This document shows positions 27,379-36,553 of a DNA stretch of 64,000 nt, in pieces. Position numbers and translations under genes: made by a program. Source of the stretch: Chlorobium sp. (lineage in GTDB: Bacteria; Bacteroidota; Chlorobiia; Chlorobiales; Chlorobiaceae); contig JANQHB010000033.1 of the NCBI GenBank assembly GCA_028277225.1, positions 62,001 to 126,000 of the forward strand, given 5' to 3'. The notes under the pieces were generated by a model. That model had not been told where the DNA came from, searched no databases, and was given only the letters and a program-made list of their open reading frames with translations. How positions within the stretch are numbered: position 1 is the first letter of the stretch; each line of letters opens with the position of its first letter.

Positions 27379-28329
27379 ATGAGAATCAATTATCATGCCA
27401 TGAACTTTGTCGACACACGTTTCGGCCGCATTGAAGGCATTCATTACGATCCGCTGTATTCAAACCGTCGTACGGATGGTTGCGACGTCACGAAAAAAAC
27501 CGTTCTTTCAACGCCATACGGTGATCTGATACCCCAATATGAAACGGAAGATATCGGCAGACGCGCCAGAAAACCGGTATATTTTTTCAAAAATCGCAAT
27601 CTCAAATCATTACCCATTCAGCAGCAGACCGTCATCAAAACAGCTGTCGGTGATATTCCTGCAGAACTGGTAACGTTTTATGAAAGCGGTCACATCAAAA
27701 GGATTTTTCCACTTGACGGAAAACTCAGCGGTTTCTGGTCCTGGAAAAACGAGATGGAACTTGCCGAACCAACGACGATCGATACTCCCGGAGGTCCTGT
27801 TACAGCTAAATTGCTGGGCATTCAGTTTTATGAAAACAGTTCTCTCAAAAGCCTGACACTCTGGCCGAACGAAGAAGCAGAAATCGAGACGCCATACGGC
27901 TGCATTGCGTTCAGAAAAGGTGCTGCATTTTACGAAAACGGAAACCTCCGTTCTATCGAGCCGCTGAAGAAAACTGATATTCCAACACCTGTCGGGACTA
28001 TTACCGCTTTCGATAATGAACCCAACGGCATTCATGGGGACATCAACTCGCTCCAGTTCGACCCTGATGGTCTTGTTTCCGCACTAAGCACGATCGATAA
28101 TGAAATTGCTGTCGGCTTTCCTTCAGGGAGTACGCAGCTTTTTAAACCAGGTTCAAAAAACAACGTCTGCGGCGATGAACGGAAAGTATCCGTACCGATG
28201 AAGGTCCGTTTTGACAAGAATACCGTGATCTTCAATGAAGGCACACCGTTCAGTATCGAGTCATGCTCGTTCGATATCAGAAAACATACGCTGAATACCG
28301 GTATGCCGGCCTATGCCTGCTCTGCCTGA
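27379..28329 (+). CDS. MORN-like repeat protein, unknown function
   Basis: A 316-residue soluble protein without signal peptide. It is built from repeats of a strand-turn pattern YExGxLKSxxL ([53 protein letters not shown]), alternating with TPxGxI strands ([20 protein letters not shown]). This resembles MORN-type or toxin-antitoxin-like 'membrane occupation' repeats, but no function is known to me. A sigma-54-like promoter lies just upstream. The 3' end overlaps a pseudogene remnant on the other strand by 19 bases. Confidence 0.7.
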   Translation: MRINYHAMNFVDTRFGRIEGIHYDPLYSNRRTDGCDVTKKTVLSTPYGDLIPQYETEDIGRRARKPVYFFKNRNLKSLPIQQQTVIKTAVGDIPAELVTFYESGHIKRIFPLDGKLSGFWSWKNEMELAEPTTIDTPGGPVTAKLLGIQFYENSSLKSLTLWPNEEAEIETPYGCIAFRKGAAFYENGNLRSIEPLKKTDIPTPVGTITAFDNEPNGIHGDINSLQFDPDGLVSALSTIDNEIAVGFPSGSTQLFKPGSKNNVCGDERKVSVPMKVRFDKNTVIFNEGTPFSIESCSFDIRKHTLNTGMPAYACSA

Positions 28330-28460
28330 AAAAGTGATGAACCCGCGAGCCATCCGGTAGAAAATGCCGCCTGGAGATTATACCCCCCAACCTCTCCGGC
28401 ATAATCAAGCACTTCACCACAAAGATAAAGGGATGGGACCAACCTTGATGTCGTTACCGT
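28311..28460 (-). pseudogene. remnant of HI0933/YhiN-family flavoprotein (C-terminus)
   Basis: The minus-strand reading from 28460 gives [20 protein letters not shown] followed by [20 protein letters not shown] and a stop at 28313-28311. This is the highly conserved FAD-binding C-terminus of the HI0933 (YhiN, aminoacetone oxidase-like) family of about 400 residues. Only about 48 codons remain, closed upstream by a stop codon, so the gene has been deleted. The fragment is well preserved, implying a recent loss. Confidence 0.85.
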
Positions 28461-28574
28461 TTATACCTGAAAAACAGGAGAAATATTTTTTCCCCTTCAT
28501 AGACCATTAGGCCTGCTGCCACCTGTGTACTACCGATCCCCGGCTCTTTTCTTCCAGCCAACCACGGGCAGACT

Positions 28575-28640
28575 CCCGACGTGTCGGCACTGCCCTGCCA
28601 GGAGTGGCATGCCTTGTATGATCACCAGACACCCTATGCC
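28575..28640. repeat. REP-like tract sharing CCCGACGTGTCGG with 27 kb element
   Basis: CCCGACGTGTCGG (28575-28587) is identical to the inverted copy in the 27077 element. It is followed by GGCACTGCC and GGAGTGGCATGCC, which can fold on each other. It lies in the 490-base region around a dead flavoprotein gene. Confidence 0.55.
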
Positions 28641-28655
28641 AATCACAACCTTTAC

Positions 28656-28676
28656 GGGCGGGTTTGAAACCCGCCC
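28656..28676. repeat. 21-bp perfect palindrome GGGCGGGTTT-G-AAACCCGCCC
   Basis: The 10-base arms GGGCGGGTTT and AAACCCGCCC are separated by one base and followed by CTAC. It can form a very stable cruciform or hairpin. The element lies between a pseudogene and the exporter operon, about 140 bases downstream of the HlyD gene stop, so could act as a terminator or REP sequence. Confidence 0.75.
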
Positions 28677-28744
28677 CTACTGTTTCCCATAGCACACCTG
28701 AAAAACCATTCTCCAGTCTCCCATCTACCTTCTTCATCTTCACC

Positions 28745-28772
28745 ATTCACGATTTACAAATCACGAATCACT
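28745..28772. repeat. heptamer tandem repeat (ATTCACG ATTTACA AATCACG AATCACT)
   Basis: Four degenerate 7-base units in a row, 46 bases before the HlyD gene stop. The first unit equals the ATTCACG units at 30260-30280. Confidence 0.7.
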
Positions 28773-28817
28773 TTCCCCTTTTTGCCCCCGCGCACGAAGT
28801 GCGCTACTCCTCACTAC

Positions 28818-29996
28818 TCACTCCTTACTGACATTCACCTTCACCTTCATCCCGTCCTCCAGATCGTTGGTTGGATGGATCACGACCACATCACCTGCTT
28901 TCAGACCTTCGATCACCTCTGCATAATACGCTCCACGCTTTCCAATGGCTACAGGATGCCGTTCGGCTTTACCCGATTTCACAAGGAATACAGTCCATCC
29001 CTTTTGACTTCTGAAAATGCTGCTGACAGGAACCTGGAGAACGTCCGTTCCCTGCCAGAGGATAATACTTGCCTGAACCCGGTAATTATCACCAAGCCGT
29101 ACTTCCGGCTCTTGAAGTTCTACTATGATGTTGACCCTTTTTTCTTCGATACCCAATGCCGAAATTTTGGTAAATGCTGCGGGCTCTATTTCCCTGACTG
29201 TACCGGAAATCGATTTGCTTCCTCCCCAGCCTTCCACCAGTACCTTCATTCCCGGTTCAACCTTTACAGCATCCGATGAAAGCACATCGATAACAATTTC
29301 ACTGTCAAGAGGATCACCTATTTCAAGAAGAGGAGTGCCTGCAGCAACAATCCGCTCGCTTTTCTCATGGACCCTCAGAACTTTACCGGTTACCGGAGCT
29401 GGCACTTCGATCGTATTGCCGTTTATCGATCTCTTGACCAGCAATTGCAATGCCTCCAGATCATAGCGTACCGACTCAACATTATTTTTGGCTGCCTGAT
29501 GCTGTTTTTGCAAGACCAGCCATGAAGTTTTGACGCTTTCGAAGACCTCGGCAGAAATTGCCCCCTCTTTGAAAAGAGCGCTGTAACGCTTGTATTTTCG
29601 TGCTGCCTGATCAAGATCAATCTTCACCTGCCGTTCAGTCGCCCTTGCAGCCTCCAGAACTGCTTCAGCCGAACGGGCCCTTGCATCAGCCTCGTCATAC
29701 TCCCTGCTTCCGAGTGGTGGAGGCATAATACGTGCAACAACAGCACCCTTTTTTACACTCATTCCCTCATCCACAGACATTCGCAGAAGTCTGCCGTTCA
29801 CCGGTGAAGAAACAGTAAAGGAGTTTCGTACCCTGGCTGTCCCTTCTTCCTCAAGAACAACCGTTAATTCCGCAACACGAACTTCCTGGCCATCAACACC
29901 CAATGGCGCAGGCTTCATGACAAAAATCAGGATCCCGACAACAACCACACCCGCAATCGCAGTAATTCGTTGTGTCTTCGACAAATTGATTTTCAT
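28818..29996 (-). CDS. HlyD-type periplasmic adaptor subunit
   Basis: A 392-residue membrane-fusion protein with an N-terminal membrane anchor (residues 10-28). It has a lipoyl/biotinyl half-motif GRLLRMSVDEGMSVKKGAVV, a coiled-coil hairpin (residues 85-180, rich in Ala/Arg/Glu/Lys), the second half-motif EVPAPVTGKVLRVHEKSERI, and a C-terminal beta barrel with SIFRSQKGWTVFLVKSGKAE. It links the ABC permease to an outer-membrane exit duct, which is not encoded here. It is the last gene of the tetR-ATPase-permease-adaptor run, 295 bases after the permease. Confidence 0.88.
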   Translation of the reverse strand: MKINLSKTQRITAIAGVVVVGILIFVMKPAPLGVDGQEVRVAELTVVLEEEGTARVRNSFTVSSPVNGRLLRMSVDEGMSVKKGAVVARIMPPPLGSREYDEADARARSAEAVLEAARATERQVKIDLDQAARKYKRYSALFKEGAISAEVFESVKTSWLVLQKQHQAAKNNVESVRYDLEALQLLVKRSINGNTIEVPAPVTGKVLRVHEKSERIVAAGTPLLEIGDPLDSEIVIDVLSSDAVKVEPGMKVLVEGWGGSKSISGTVREIEPAAFTKISALGIEEKRVNIIVELQEPEVRLGDNYRVQASIILWQGTDVLQVPVSSIFRSQKGWTVFLVKSGKAERHPVAIGKRGAYYAEVIEGLKAGDVVVIHPTNDLEDGMKVKVNVSKE

Positions 29997-30214
29997 GCTT
30001 CTATGTGTTTCTTTGCTCTATCCAAAGCCCGGACTTTCAACCGTACTTCGAAACCGGCGAACGATTGTGTGCGCTGTAGCACATTGATAACTGCTTGCTT
30101 ATAAGACCTGTATGGCGCCTTTCAATGTAGCAGGCAATTGCAGCACATCAACAGATATTTCCCGGCCCATCCTTTATTTTTTTTTGTCTCTCGTCTCCCG
30201 ACTCAGCTCTTCCC

Positions 30215-30280
30215 CCTACTACCTATTACCTACTACCTATTACCTACTACCTACTCACCATTCACGATTCACGATTCACG
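30215..30280. repeat. heptamer repeats CCTACTA/CCTATTA then ATTCACG x3
   Basis: Five 7-base units alternate CCTACTA and CCTATTA (30215-30249), followed by CCTACTC, a 3-base break and three exact ATTCACG units (30260-30280). The first set is the reverse complement of the TAATAGG units at 44375. The tract separates the permease and adaptor genes of one operon. Confidence 0.88.
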
Positions 30281-30291
30281 AATCCCCCCCC

Positions 30292-32655
30292 TCACTCCCT
30301 CGTCTTCAGTACTGCGATCAAATCAAGCTTGTTCAGCCGGTAATTCACCATCAGCCCGGAAAAAGCTGCCACGGCAACAATAACACCAAGTGCAAAGACA
30401 AAATTGAAACTGCTGAAGACAATCGGCATCCTGTACAGTTCCGAACTCAACCCGAGCGCCAGCAAAACAGAAAGAACTATGCCGACCAGATATCCTACGG
30501 GAATAGCTACAGCAGTAAGGAAGGCCTGCTCCCCCAGCAGGATGAACGAAATTTCATGTTTTGTCATACCAAGCACACGCAAACTGGATAATTCTCTGGC
30601 TCTTTCGGAAAGATTTATCCTGGTTCCATTATAGACAACTGCATAAGCAAGAATACCTGCAAAAGTTGTCAGAAAAATTGTCGATGTTGCGACACTTTTT
30701 GCAATAATATCCTCAAAACTTTTCAGCATTGCTTTAAGCATATTTGTTCCGGATATTCCTGGCATTTCCTTGAAATCAGCAAATAATCCTCCCGCTTTGT
30801 GCTGATCTATTCTCATGTGAGCCCCGCTGACAATCCCGGCTTCCCCTGTCAGTCTGTCCAGAACGTCCATATTGATATACGCAGAAAGCCCAAGCAACTC
30901 ATCAATGGTTTTTTCAACCGGAACATATGCCGTTTTTCGCATTCCCTGTAGAAATTCGACTGTGAGCGTATCGCCCGGGGATACGCCAAGAATTTCTGCA
31001 AGGCTTGATGTCAGAAGAAGCCCGTTTTCCGGCAGACTCACAAGCTGGTTGTGAGAATTGATAAGCCTGTTCAGTCCATCTGACGAACCAAGACCGGTTA
31101 TTGACTGACGGCGTGAACGATGTCCAAAGGAAAATCGGGCAGGTTCTTCGCGGAACAGATCATATTCGAGCACACCGTCCATCGAAGCCAATTCATACTT
31201 TACGGAAAAAGGTCTTGGCTCATTGAAGACAATTGTCAGATCCTCCCTGTGTTTCTCGCTGAATTCAACAAGTATGATATGGTAAACAGCATCATAACCA
31301 TACCGACCTGAAATGAGAATGCCGACAGCAAAAGCAATCATAAGGACAGACAATGCCGCTTTCCAGCGCCGTCTCTCAAGATTTCTGACGATTATGCGAA
31401 TCGAAACCGGTATTTTCTTCTGCAATTCCCCGCGGTCCAGAAATCCGGGTTTATAGACAACCGGCGACTCGGGACGCATAGCCTCGGCCGGGGGTAATGA
31501 AACTGCCTGCCGAACAGCGCTCAGAGCCCCGAAAAGAGCCGCGCCGGTACTGAGCAAAACCGAAAGAGCAGCATTTTCGAAACGGAAAAAATAAAACAAT
31601 TCAGGAAAATTGTATATGCCTTCATAGACCATTGTCAATCCAAGACCAAGCCATGCACCGACAACCGTTCCTGACAGTGCCCCGATTGCAACGGGAACCA
31701 GGGCGAAGCCAAGATAGTGCAGCCCAACCTCTTCATTGGAATATCCATTAGCTTTCATTACAGCTATCTGGTCCCTTTGTGTACTGACGATTCTTTTGAG
31801 CACGATATTCAGCAGGAACACGGCAACCGCAAGAAAGATCGTCGGCAACACAGTGATCTGCATTCCTACCTGCTTGATCTCATCCGATATGAACCGGTCG
31901 GAAAGATGTTCACTCCGCCCATAAGCCCCAAGTGAACCATACCGGCGGAACATATCGTCAAGACGCTGGATAACATCTTTTTCCGAGGCACCGTGAGCCA
32001 GTGTCAATGACAAATCATTGAAGGCGCTTGCCATATCAAGTGCTGATTCCAATGCTTCCCGACTCATCCAGAAAATACCGTAACGGCGATTATCCGGGAA
32101 GAACGATCCCGGCTTGACCTCGTATATATATTCCGGAGATAAACACATACCGACTATCTGCAATTCTTTCCACCTGCCATTGATAACAGCTCCAACCCGG
32201 TCCCCGACCTTGAGGGCATTTGCCTTCATGAATATCTCGCTTGCGATAACTTCTTCCGGATGACCTGGCTCGATATAGCGTCCTTCACGCAGAAAAATAT
32301 CATTGAGTACCGGCATTTTTCTGTCAGGCATGGACACAAGTCTGCCGCTTGCAGGTTCATCGAGACCCGGCACATCTATCGTGACATCGGTAACAATACG
32401 GGATCTGACCGATGCCACACCGGGTATATTTCTCACTCGATCGGTCAGGGTCTCAGGAGCTCGCTTCACCTGCATAAAAACATCGGCAAACCGATATTCG
32501 CTATAATACCGTTCTTTAGTAGACGTCAGTGAAAATTCGACATTGGTCATGGAAATGAAAACAGATATCCCGCAGGCGACCACCGCGGCTACAGCCAGCA
32601 TCTGACCTTTCATGCGCATCAATTCGCGAAGCAGTTTCCTGTTGAGTTTTTTCAT
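30292..32655 (-). CDS. ABC exporter permease, FtsX/MacB-type, two-core
   Basis: A 787-residue permease with two FtsX core domains. There is an N-terminal helix (MLAVAAVVACGISVFISM), a large periplasmic domain (residues 45-245), three helices, a linker, then a second helix-periplasmic-three-helix set ending in AFSGLMVNYRLNKLDLIAVLK. This is the predicted-permease (DevC/LolC-like, YknZ-type duplicated) layout. The ATPase gene ends 6 bases upstream. Substrate unknown; toxic compounds or lipids are plausible given the TetR regulator. Confidence 0.85.
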   Translation of the reverse strand: MKKLNRKLLRELMRMKGQMLAVAAVVACGISVFISMTNVEFSLTSTKERYYSEYRFADVFMQVKRAPETLTDRVRNIPGVASVRSRIVTDVTIDVPGLDEPASGRLVSMPDRKMPVLNDIFLREGRYIEPGHPEEVIASEIFMKANALKVGDRVGAVINGRWKELQIVGMCLSPEYIYEVKPGSFFPDNRRYGIFWMSREALESALDMASAFNDLSLTLAHGASEKDVIQRLDDMFRRYGSLGAYGRSEHLSDRFISDEIKQVGMQITVLPTIFLAVAVFLLNIVLKRIVSTQRDQIAVMKANGYSNEEVGLHYLGFALVPVAIGALSGTVVGAWLGLGLTMVYEGIYNFPELFYFFRFENAALSVLLSTGAALFGALSAVRQAVSLPPAEAMRPESPVVYKPGFLDRGELQKKIPVSIRIIVRNLERRRWKAALSVLMIAFAVGILISGRYGYDAVYHIILVEFSEKHREDLTIVFNEPRPFSVKYELASMDGVLEYDLFREEPARFSFGHRSRRQSITGLGSSDGLNRLINSHNQLVSLPENGLLLTSSLAEILGVSPGDTLTVEFLQGMRKTAYVPVEKTIDELLGLSAYINMDVLDRLTGEAGIVSGAHMRIDQHKAGGLFADFKEMPGISGTNMLKAMLKSFEDIIAKSVATSTIFLTTFAGILAYAVVYNGTRINLSERARELSSLRVLGMTKHEISFILLGEQAFLTAVAIPVGYLVGIVLSVLLALGLSSELYRMPIVFSSFNFVFALGVIVAVAAFSGLMVNYRLNKLDLIAVLKTRE

Positions 32656-32661
32656 AACTGC

Positions 32662-33405
32662 CTACCAGCTCAGATCGGATGGAGAAAGTTTGCTCTTGTT
32701 TATTTCTATCTCCGTAATTTCGCCGCTTCGCATATGGATAACCCTGTCAGCCATTGCGGCAATGGAGACATTGTGCGTTATGACAAGTGTTGTCGTACCA
32801 AGTTCCTGGTTTACCTTACGGATCACTTCAAGTACAAGTTTTCCTGTTTCGTAGTCAAGAGCTCCGGTGGGCTCATCGCAAAGCAGCAGTTCGGGACGTT
32901 TTGCAACCGCTCGCGCAATCGCGACACGCTGCTGTTCGCCTCCGGAAAGTTGAGCAGGAAAATGATTCATGCGGGCCGACAGACTCACAAGCGTCAGGGC
33001 TTTTTCGGCCGCCATTGGATTGTCAGATATCTCAGTCACAAGCTGTACGTTTTCAAGGGCAGTAAGGCTCGATATCAGGTTGTAAAACTGAAACACAAAA
33101 CCGATGGACTCCCTCCGGTACATGGTCAGATCATCTTCTGTAGCAGCAGTCATCTCTTTTCCGCGAAAATAAAGCTTCCCTTGTGTGGGAACATCGAGAC
33201 CACCGATAATATTAAGCAGGGTTGACTTGCCACTTCCCGATGTACCCAGCAGCACAACAAGCTCACCTTCGTAGAAGTCTGCCGAAACATGCTTCAGCGC
33301 ATCGACCTTGACCTCACCCATCGTGTAAATCTTGCTCACATCATCCACCCTGAGCACAGCCTTGTCATTACTTTTGCCGTTATGTTGCATAGCCAGCCTG
33401 TTCAA
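32662..33405 (-). CDS. ABC exporter ATP-binding subunit (LolD/MacB type)
   Basis: A 247-residue ATPase: Walker [16 protein letters not shown]-loop [13 protein letters not shown], signature [15 protein letters not shown], Walker [17 protein letters not shown] and the switch His in VITHNVS. The pattern is that of LolD/MacB-type exporters working with FtsX permeases. Its start overlaps the tetR stop by 4 bases and the permease follows after 6 bases, so the three genes form one operon. Confidence 0.92.
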   Translation of the reverse strand: MNRLAMQHNGKSNDKAVLRVDDVSKIYTMGEVKVDALKHVSADFYEGELVVLLGTSGSGKSTLLNIIGGLDVPTQGKLYFRGKEMTAATEDDLTMYRRESIGFVFQFYNLISSLTALENVQLVTEISDNPMAAEKALTLVSLSARMNHFPAQLSGGEQQRVAIARAVAKRPELLLCDEPTGALDYETGKLVLEVIRKVNQELGTTTLVITHNVSIAAMADRVIHMRSGEITEIEINKSKLSPSDLSW

Positions 33406-34019
33406 CAGCCATTCATAAGCTTCAGAATTCCCTTTTCAATTCCCACCCAGAGCTCATCGTCATCCCCCAGGCCGGGGACCATGAGAAGCTGCAGGCCGAA
33501 TCCATCGAATATTGCGATGATCAATGACGCAAGGACACCTGACGGAAAAGCAGAATCAATCAGATCCCGATCGGACATTTCATCGAGAACCTCTGTCAGC
33601 ACGAGTCTGAAATCCTGATACATCAGGTAAATCTCTCTCTCGACCAGCTCACTCTGGCGGGAAACAGCAATCCCTTCCATGAAAAGCGTAAAAAATTCAT
33701 GCTGATTCTCGTACATTTCCCTGAAACCCGCAATGAGCTTTGATACAAACTGTTCAGCTGAAAAACTGCTGCGGGAAATCTCGGCAAACAACTTTTCTGC
33801 TGTCCCCACATTGTCACGGAGAACTTTGGCAAGCATATCTTCCTTGTTCTTGAAATAGTAATGCAGAAGACCCCTGCTCACACCAGCCTCGGCGGCAACA
33901 CGCGAAATCGTTACGCCGGTGTATCCATACCTTGTAAGCACCTGTGTGGCTGCCGCAAGAATAATGGCTGATTTATCCTGCTCACAGCGCCCTTTTTCCC
34001 TCATGTGTTTTTCGTCCAT
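33402..34019 (-). CDS. TetR-family repressor of the exporter operon
   Basis: A 205-residue TetR regulator. The N-terminal helix-turn-helix domain reads [20 protein letters not shown] then [20 protein letters not shown]; the C-terminal part is a TetR_C-type ligand domain. It is the first gene of the operon and overlaps the ATPase gene by 4 bases, so autorepression is likely. A perfect 10-bp palindrome lies 43 bases upstream of its start codon. Confidence 0.9.
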   Translation of the reverse strand: MDEKHMREKGRCEQDKSAIILAAATQVLTRYGYTGVTISRVAAEAGVSRGLLHYYFKNKEDMLAKVLRDNVGTAEKLFAEISRSSFSAEQFVSKLIAGFREMYENQHEFFTLFMEGIAVSRQSELVEREIYLMYQDFRLVLTEVLDEMSDRDLIDSAFPSGVLASLIIAIFDGFGLQLLMVPGLGDDDELWVGIEKGILKLMNGC

Positions 34020-34062
34020 GCTTCCCGTTTTTTTTCAGGAATAAGTAAACAACTTTCCTGGT

Positions 34063-34072
34063 TGGACGTCCA
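34063..34072. promoter_or_regulatory. candidate TetR operator palindrome TGGACGTCCA
   Basis: A perfect 10-base palindrome lies in the 140-base gap between divergent tetR and the small membrane protein gene. TetR-family regulators usually bind such sites near their own start. Location is the only support. Confidence 0.35.
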
Positions 34073-34159
34073 TTCAAAAAAAGTAGCCAAATGCATCGCC
34101 AAACACAAAAAGGAACCTTTACATCGCATAATGACCTTTACATTGAAAAAAAGGATTCA

Positions 34160-34501
34160 ATGAGCATTGAGGCAATCACAGCATGGTTCATGTCGCTTGG
34201 CGCCGAATACGGTGTCAATCCGTTCATTTTCGGCGCCATCTATATTGGTGCGATTCCTTTTTTTACGCTTAGTCTCGCATGGCTGGTGAGAAATCTCAGG
34301 CAGAAAAAACCGGCGGTTTTTCCTGCGCTCCTGACAGGCTTTTTCTTCATATCAGCCTATCTTTATCTTATCGTCGCAGGAAAAAACGTACCGTTCTGGG
34401 TCTATCTGTTCATCGTCCTTCTGGTTGGATTCGGAGCATGGTCAACGATCAGGAAAATCAGAAAAGAAGTAGCAAACAAAGGGGAAACTGATGAACCATG
34501 A
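34160..34501 (+). CDS. small three-helix membrane protein
   Basis: A 113-residue protein with three hydrophobic segments (NPFIFGAIYIGAIPFFTLSL, FPALLTGFFFISAYLYLIV, FWVYLFIVLLVGFGAW) and a basic C-terminus. No family recognised. ATG 34160 is chosen because the membrane protein starts there; the frame is open to 34091. It overlaps the flavoprotein gene by 11 bases, so the two are translationally coupled and probably act together. Confidence 0.7.
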   Translation: MSIEAITAWFMSLGAEYGVNPFIFGAIYIGAIPFFTLSLAWLVRNLRQKKPAVFPALLTGFFFISAYLYLIVAGKNVPFWVYLFIVLLVGFGAWSTIRKIRKEVANKGETDEP

Positions 34502-35975
34502 CTACGATGTTATCGTTATCGGTGGCGGAGCTGCAGGACTTACCGCCGCAGGTGTTGCCGCATCGCTTGGGGCAAAAACAGCAATGATCGAAGAAAAAAA
34601 GCTCGGTGGCGACTGTACCTGGTACGGCTGTATACCGAGCAAAGCCCTTCTTCATTCAGCTAAAGTAGCTCACACGATCAGGACATCCGGCGCCTGCGGT
34701 ATCAATGCAGGTGAACCGTCAGTCGATTTCAGGGTGGTCATGCAGCGTGTTCATGATATTCAGAAAAGCGTTTACGAAGAAGCCGATGCTCCAGGCATCT
34801 ATGAAAAAATGGGTATCACGGTAATCGAGGGGCAAGGCAGTTTCATGAACGAGCATCAGGTTGCCGTCGAAAAAAAAGGAAACGAAACGCTGACTCTCAG
34901 CGGAAAAAACATCATCATCGCAACCGGCAGCAGCCCTGTCGTCCCCGGAGTGGAAGGACTCGATACCATTCCTTTCCTGACAAACGAAACAATCTTTTCA
35001 CTGGACAAGCAGCCCGACAGGCTGCTTGTCATCGGTGCGGGACCAATCGGCGCCGAAATGGGCCAGGCCTTTGCAAGACTTGGATCACAGGTCACCGTTT
35101 TCGACTATGGGGAACGGATACTTGGCAAGGACCACCCTGAACTGACATCGATCCTGCAGGAATGTCTTGGCATAGAAGGTGTTCAGTTCAAGCTTTCAAC
35201 AGCCGTCCGGCAGGTCGAACAAAAAGGGAACGCTATCCTGGTGACAGCAGAAAACAGAAAAACCGGAGAGACAGTAACCATCGAAGGCGATGCCTTGCTT
35301 GTTGCTTCAGGAAGGCAGGCAAATATTGCATCACTCAACCTCGAAGCAGCAGGAATTGAAACCCACGAACGCGGAATAAGGATCAACGAGAGCTGCCAGA
35401 CATCCCGACAGCACATCTATGCCTGTGGTGACGTTGCCGGAGACATGCAATTCACCCATGTTGCCGAACACATGGCCAAAGTTGCCGCCAGCAAAATGCT
35501 GACCCACCTTCCCATGAAAATCGATGACAGACACATTCCCTGGTGCACCTATACGGACCCTGAAATGGCGCATGTCGGCGAAACGGAAGAATCCCTGAAA
35601 AACCGGAACGCTGATTACGACCTTTACCGCTTTCCGTTCAACCGGATAGACAGAGCGATAACTGACAGTGATACAGAAGGCTGGATACGGGTCTATGCTG
35701 CCGGTTTCGACGGAAAAATATACGGTGTGGACATTCTTGGCGTTCGTGCCGGCGACCTGATTGCCGAGTTCGCCCTGGCTATGAGAAACGGGATTACTCT
35801 TCGCCAGATGTCCGATACCATACACCCCTATCCGACTTACGCACTCGGCAACCGGAGAGCTGCAGACCAATGGTATGTCAAAAAACAGTCCGGCACACTG
35901 GTCGGGCTCCTCAAGTTTTTCTTCGGTTACAAGGGAGAGATGCCTGACACCAGTGATCCCGACAGGATTGTATAA
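34491..35975 (+). CDS. MerA/lipoamide-dehydrogenase-like flavoprotein reductase
   Basis: A 494-residue FAD- and NAD(P)H-dependent disulfide oxidoreductase. FAD site VIGGGAAGLTAAGVAASLGA; redox-active disulfide in GGDCTWYGCIPSKALL; NAD(P) site LLVIGAGPIGAEMGQAFARL; second FAD block IYACGDVAGDMQFTH. At the C-terminus the usual catalytic His-Glu dyad (HxHPTxxE) is changed to HPYPTYAL, closer to mercuric reductases (FPYLT), but the MerA C-terminal Cys pair is absent. Substrate unknown; sulfur or metal chemistry is possible. Coupled to the upstream membrane protein. Confidence 0.85.
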   Translation: MNHDYDVIVIGGGAAGLTAAGVAASLGAKTAMIEEKKLGGDCTWYGCIPSKALLHSAKVAHTIRTSGACGINAGEPSVDFRVVMQRVHDIQKSVYEEADAPGIYEKMGITVIEGQGSFMNEHQVAVEKKGNETLTLSGKNIIIATGSSPVVPGVEGLDTIPFLTNETIFSLDKQPDRLLVIGAGPIGAEMGQAFARLGSQVTVFDYGERILGKDHPELTSILQECLGIEGVQFKLSTAVRQVEQKGNAILVTAENRKTGETVTIEGDALLVASGRQANIASLNLEAAGIETHERGIRINESCQTSRQHIYACGDVAGDMQFTHVAEHMAKVAASKMLTHLPMKIDDRHIPWCTYTDPEMAHVGETEESLKNRNADYDLYRFPFNRIDRAITDSDTEGWIRVYAAGFDGKIYGVDILGVRAGDLIAEFALAMRNGITLRQMSDTIHPYPTYALGNRRAADQWYVKKQSGTLVGLLKFFFGYKGEMPDTSDPDRIV

Positions 35976-36046
35976 AGACTTTGCAACCTCGAACCTATCG
36001 TATTTTTTTGTACAATGTTACTTTTACACTCAGGTAAGGGGTCTGC

Positions 36047-36532
36047 ATGGAACCATCGTTCTTCGCGTTACTTGTTATCATATTTTTTGCCGGTGCAGTT
36101 CTCGGCATTGTTTTCAGCCGAAAAATCCGCCAGGAGACAGAACCGGCATATGAAACATCTGTTCGAACCGGCAAATCCAATATCAGCGGAAGAGGTGCGT
36201 TTGCTGCCAACGATATTTCTCAGTGGGATATAGTAGAACGCTGTCCCGTCCTTGTGGTTGATGAGGACGATATCGGGGGCGAACTCCTCAATTACGTGTT
36301 TTACGGAGACGACGAAACCAAAAGGCTGGTCGCCATGGGTAACGGCATGCTTTTCAACCATTCCTCGTTCCCGAATGTCGCCTACTACCTTGAAGAAACG
36401 CCGCTGGGTCCGGAGCTGGTCATCTATGCATTGAGGGATATCCGAAAAGATGAGGAACTGTTCTATAACTATGGAAGCGAATGGTGGTCAACCAGAGCCC
36501 ATCAAAGCACAATGAATCGGGCTGGATACTGA
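36047..36532 (+). CDS. membrane-anchored SET-domain protein
   Basis: A 161-residue protein with an N-terminal transmembrane helix (FFALLVIIFFAGAVLGIVF) and a SET domain: SNISGRGAFAANDISQWDIV, the SAM/peptide pocket motif FNHSSFPNVAYY and ELFYNYGSEWW. SET domains transfer methyl groups from SAM to protein lysines. The fold is compact, and lacks the Cys-rich post-SET. TAAGGGGT forms a ribosome site. It is monocistronic. Target unknown. Confidence 0.85.
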   Translation: MEPSFFALLVIIFFAGAVLGIVFSRKIRQETEPAYETSVRTGKSNISGRGAFAANDISQWDIVERCPVLVVDEDDIGGELLNYVFYGDDETKRLVAMGNGMLFNHSSFPNVAYYLEETPLGPELVIYALRDIRKDEELFYNYGSEWWSTRAHQSTMNRAGY

Positions 36533-36553
36533 TTACCGGTTCAACAGGAAAGA

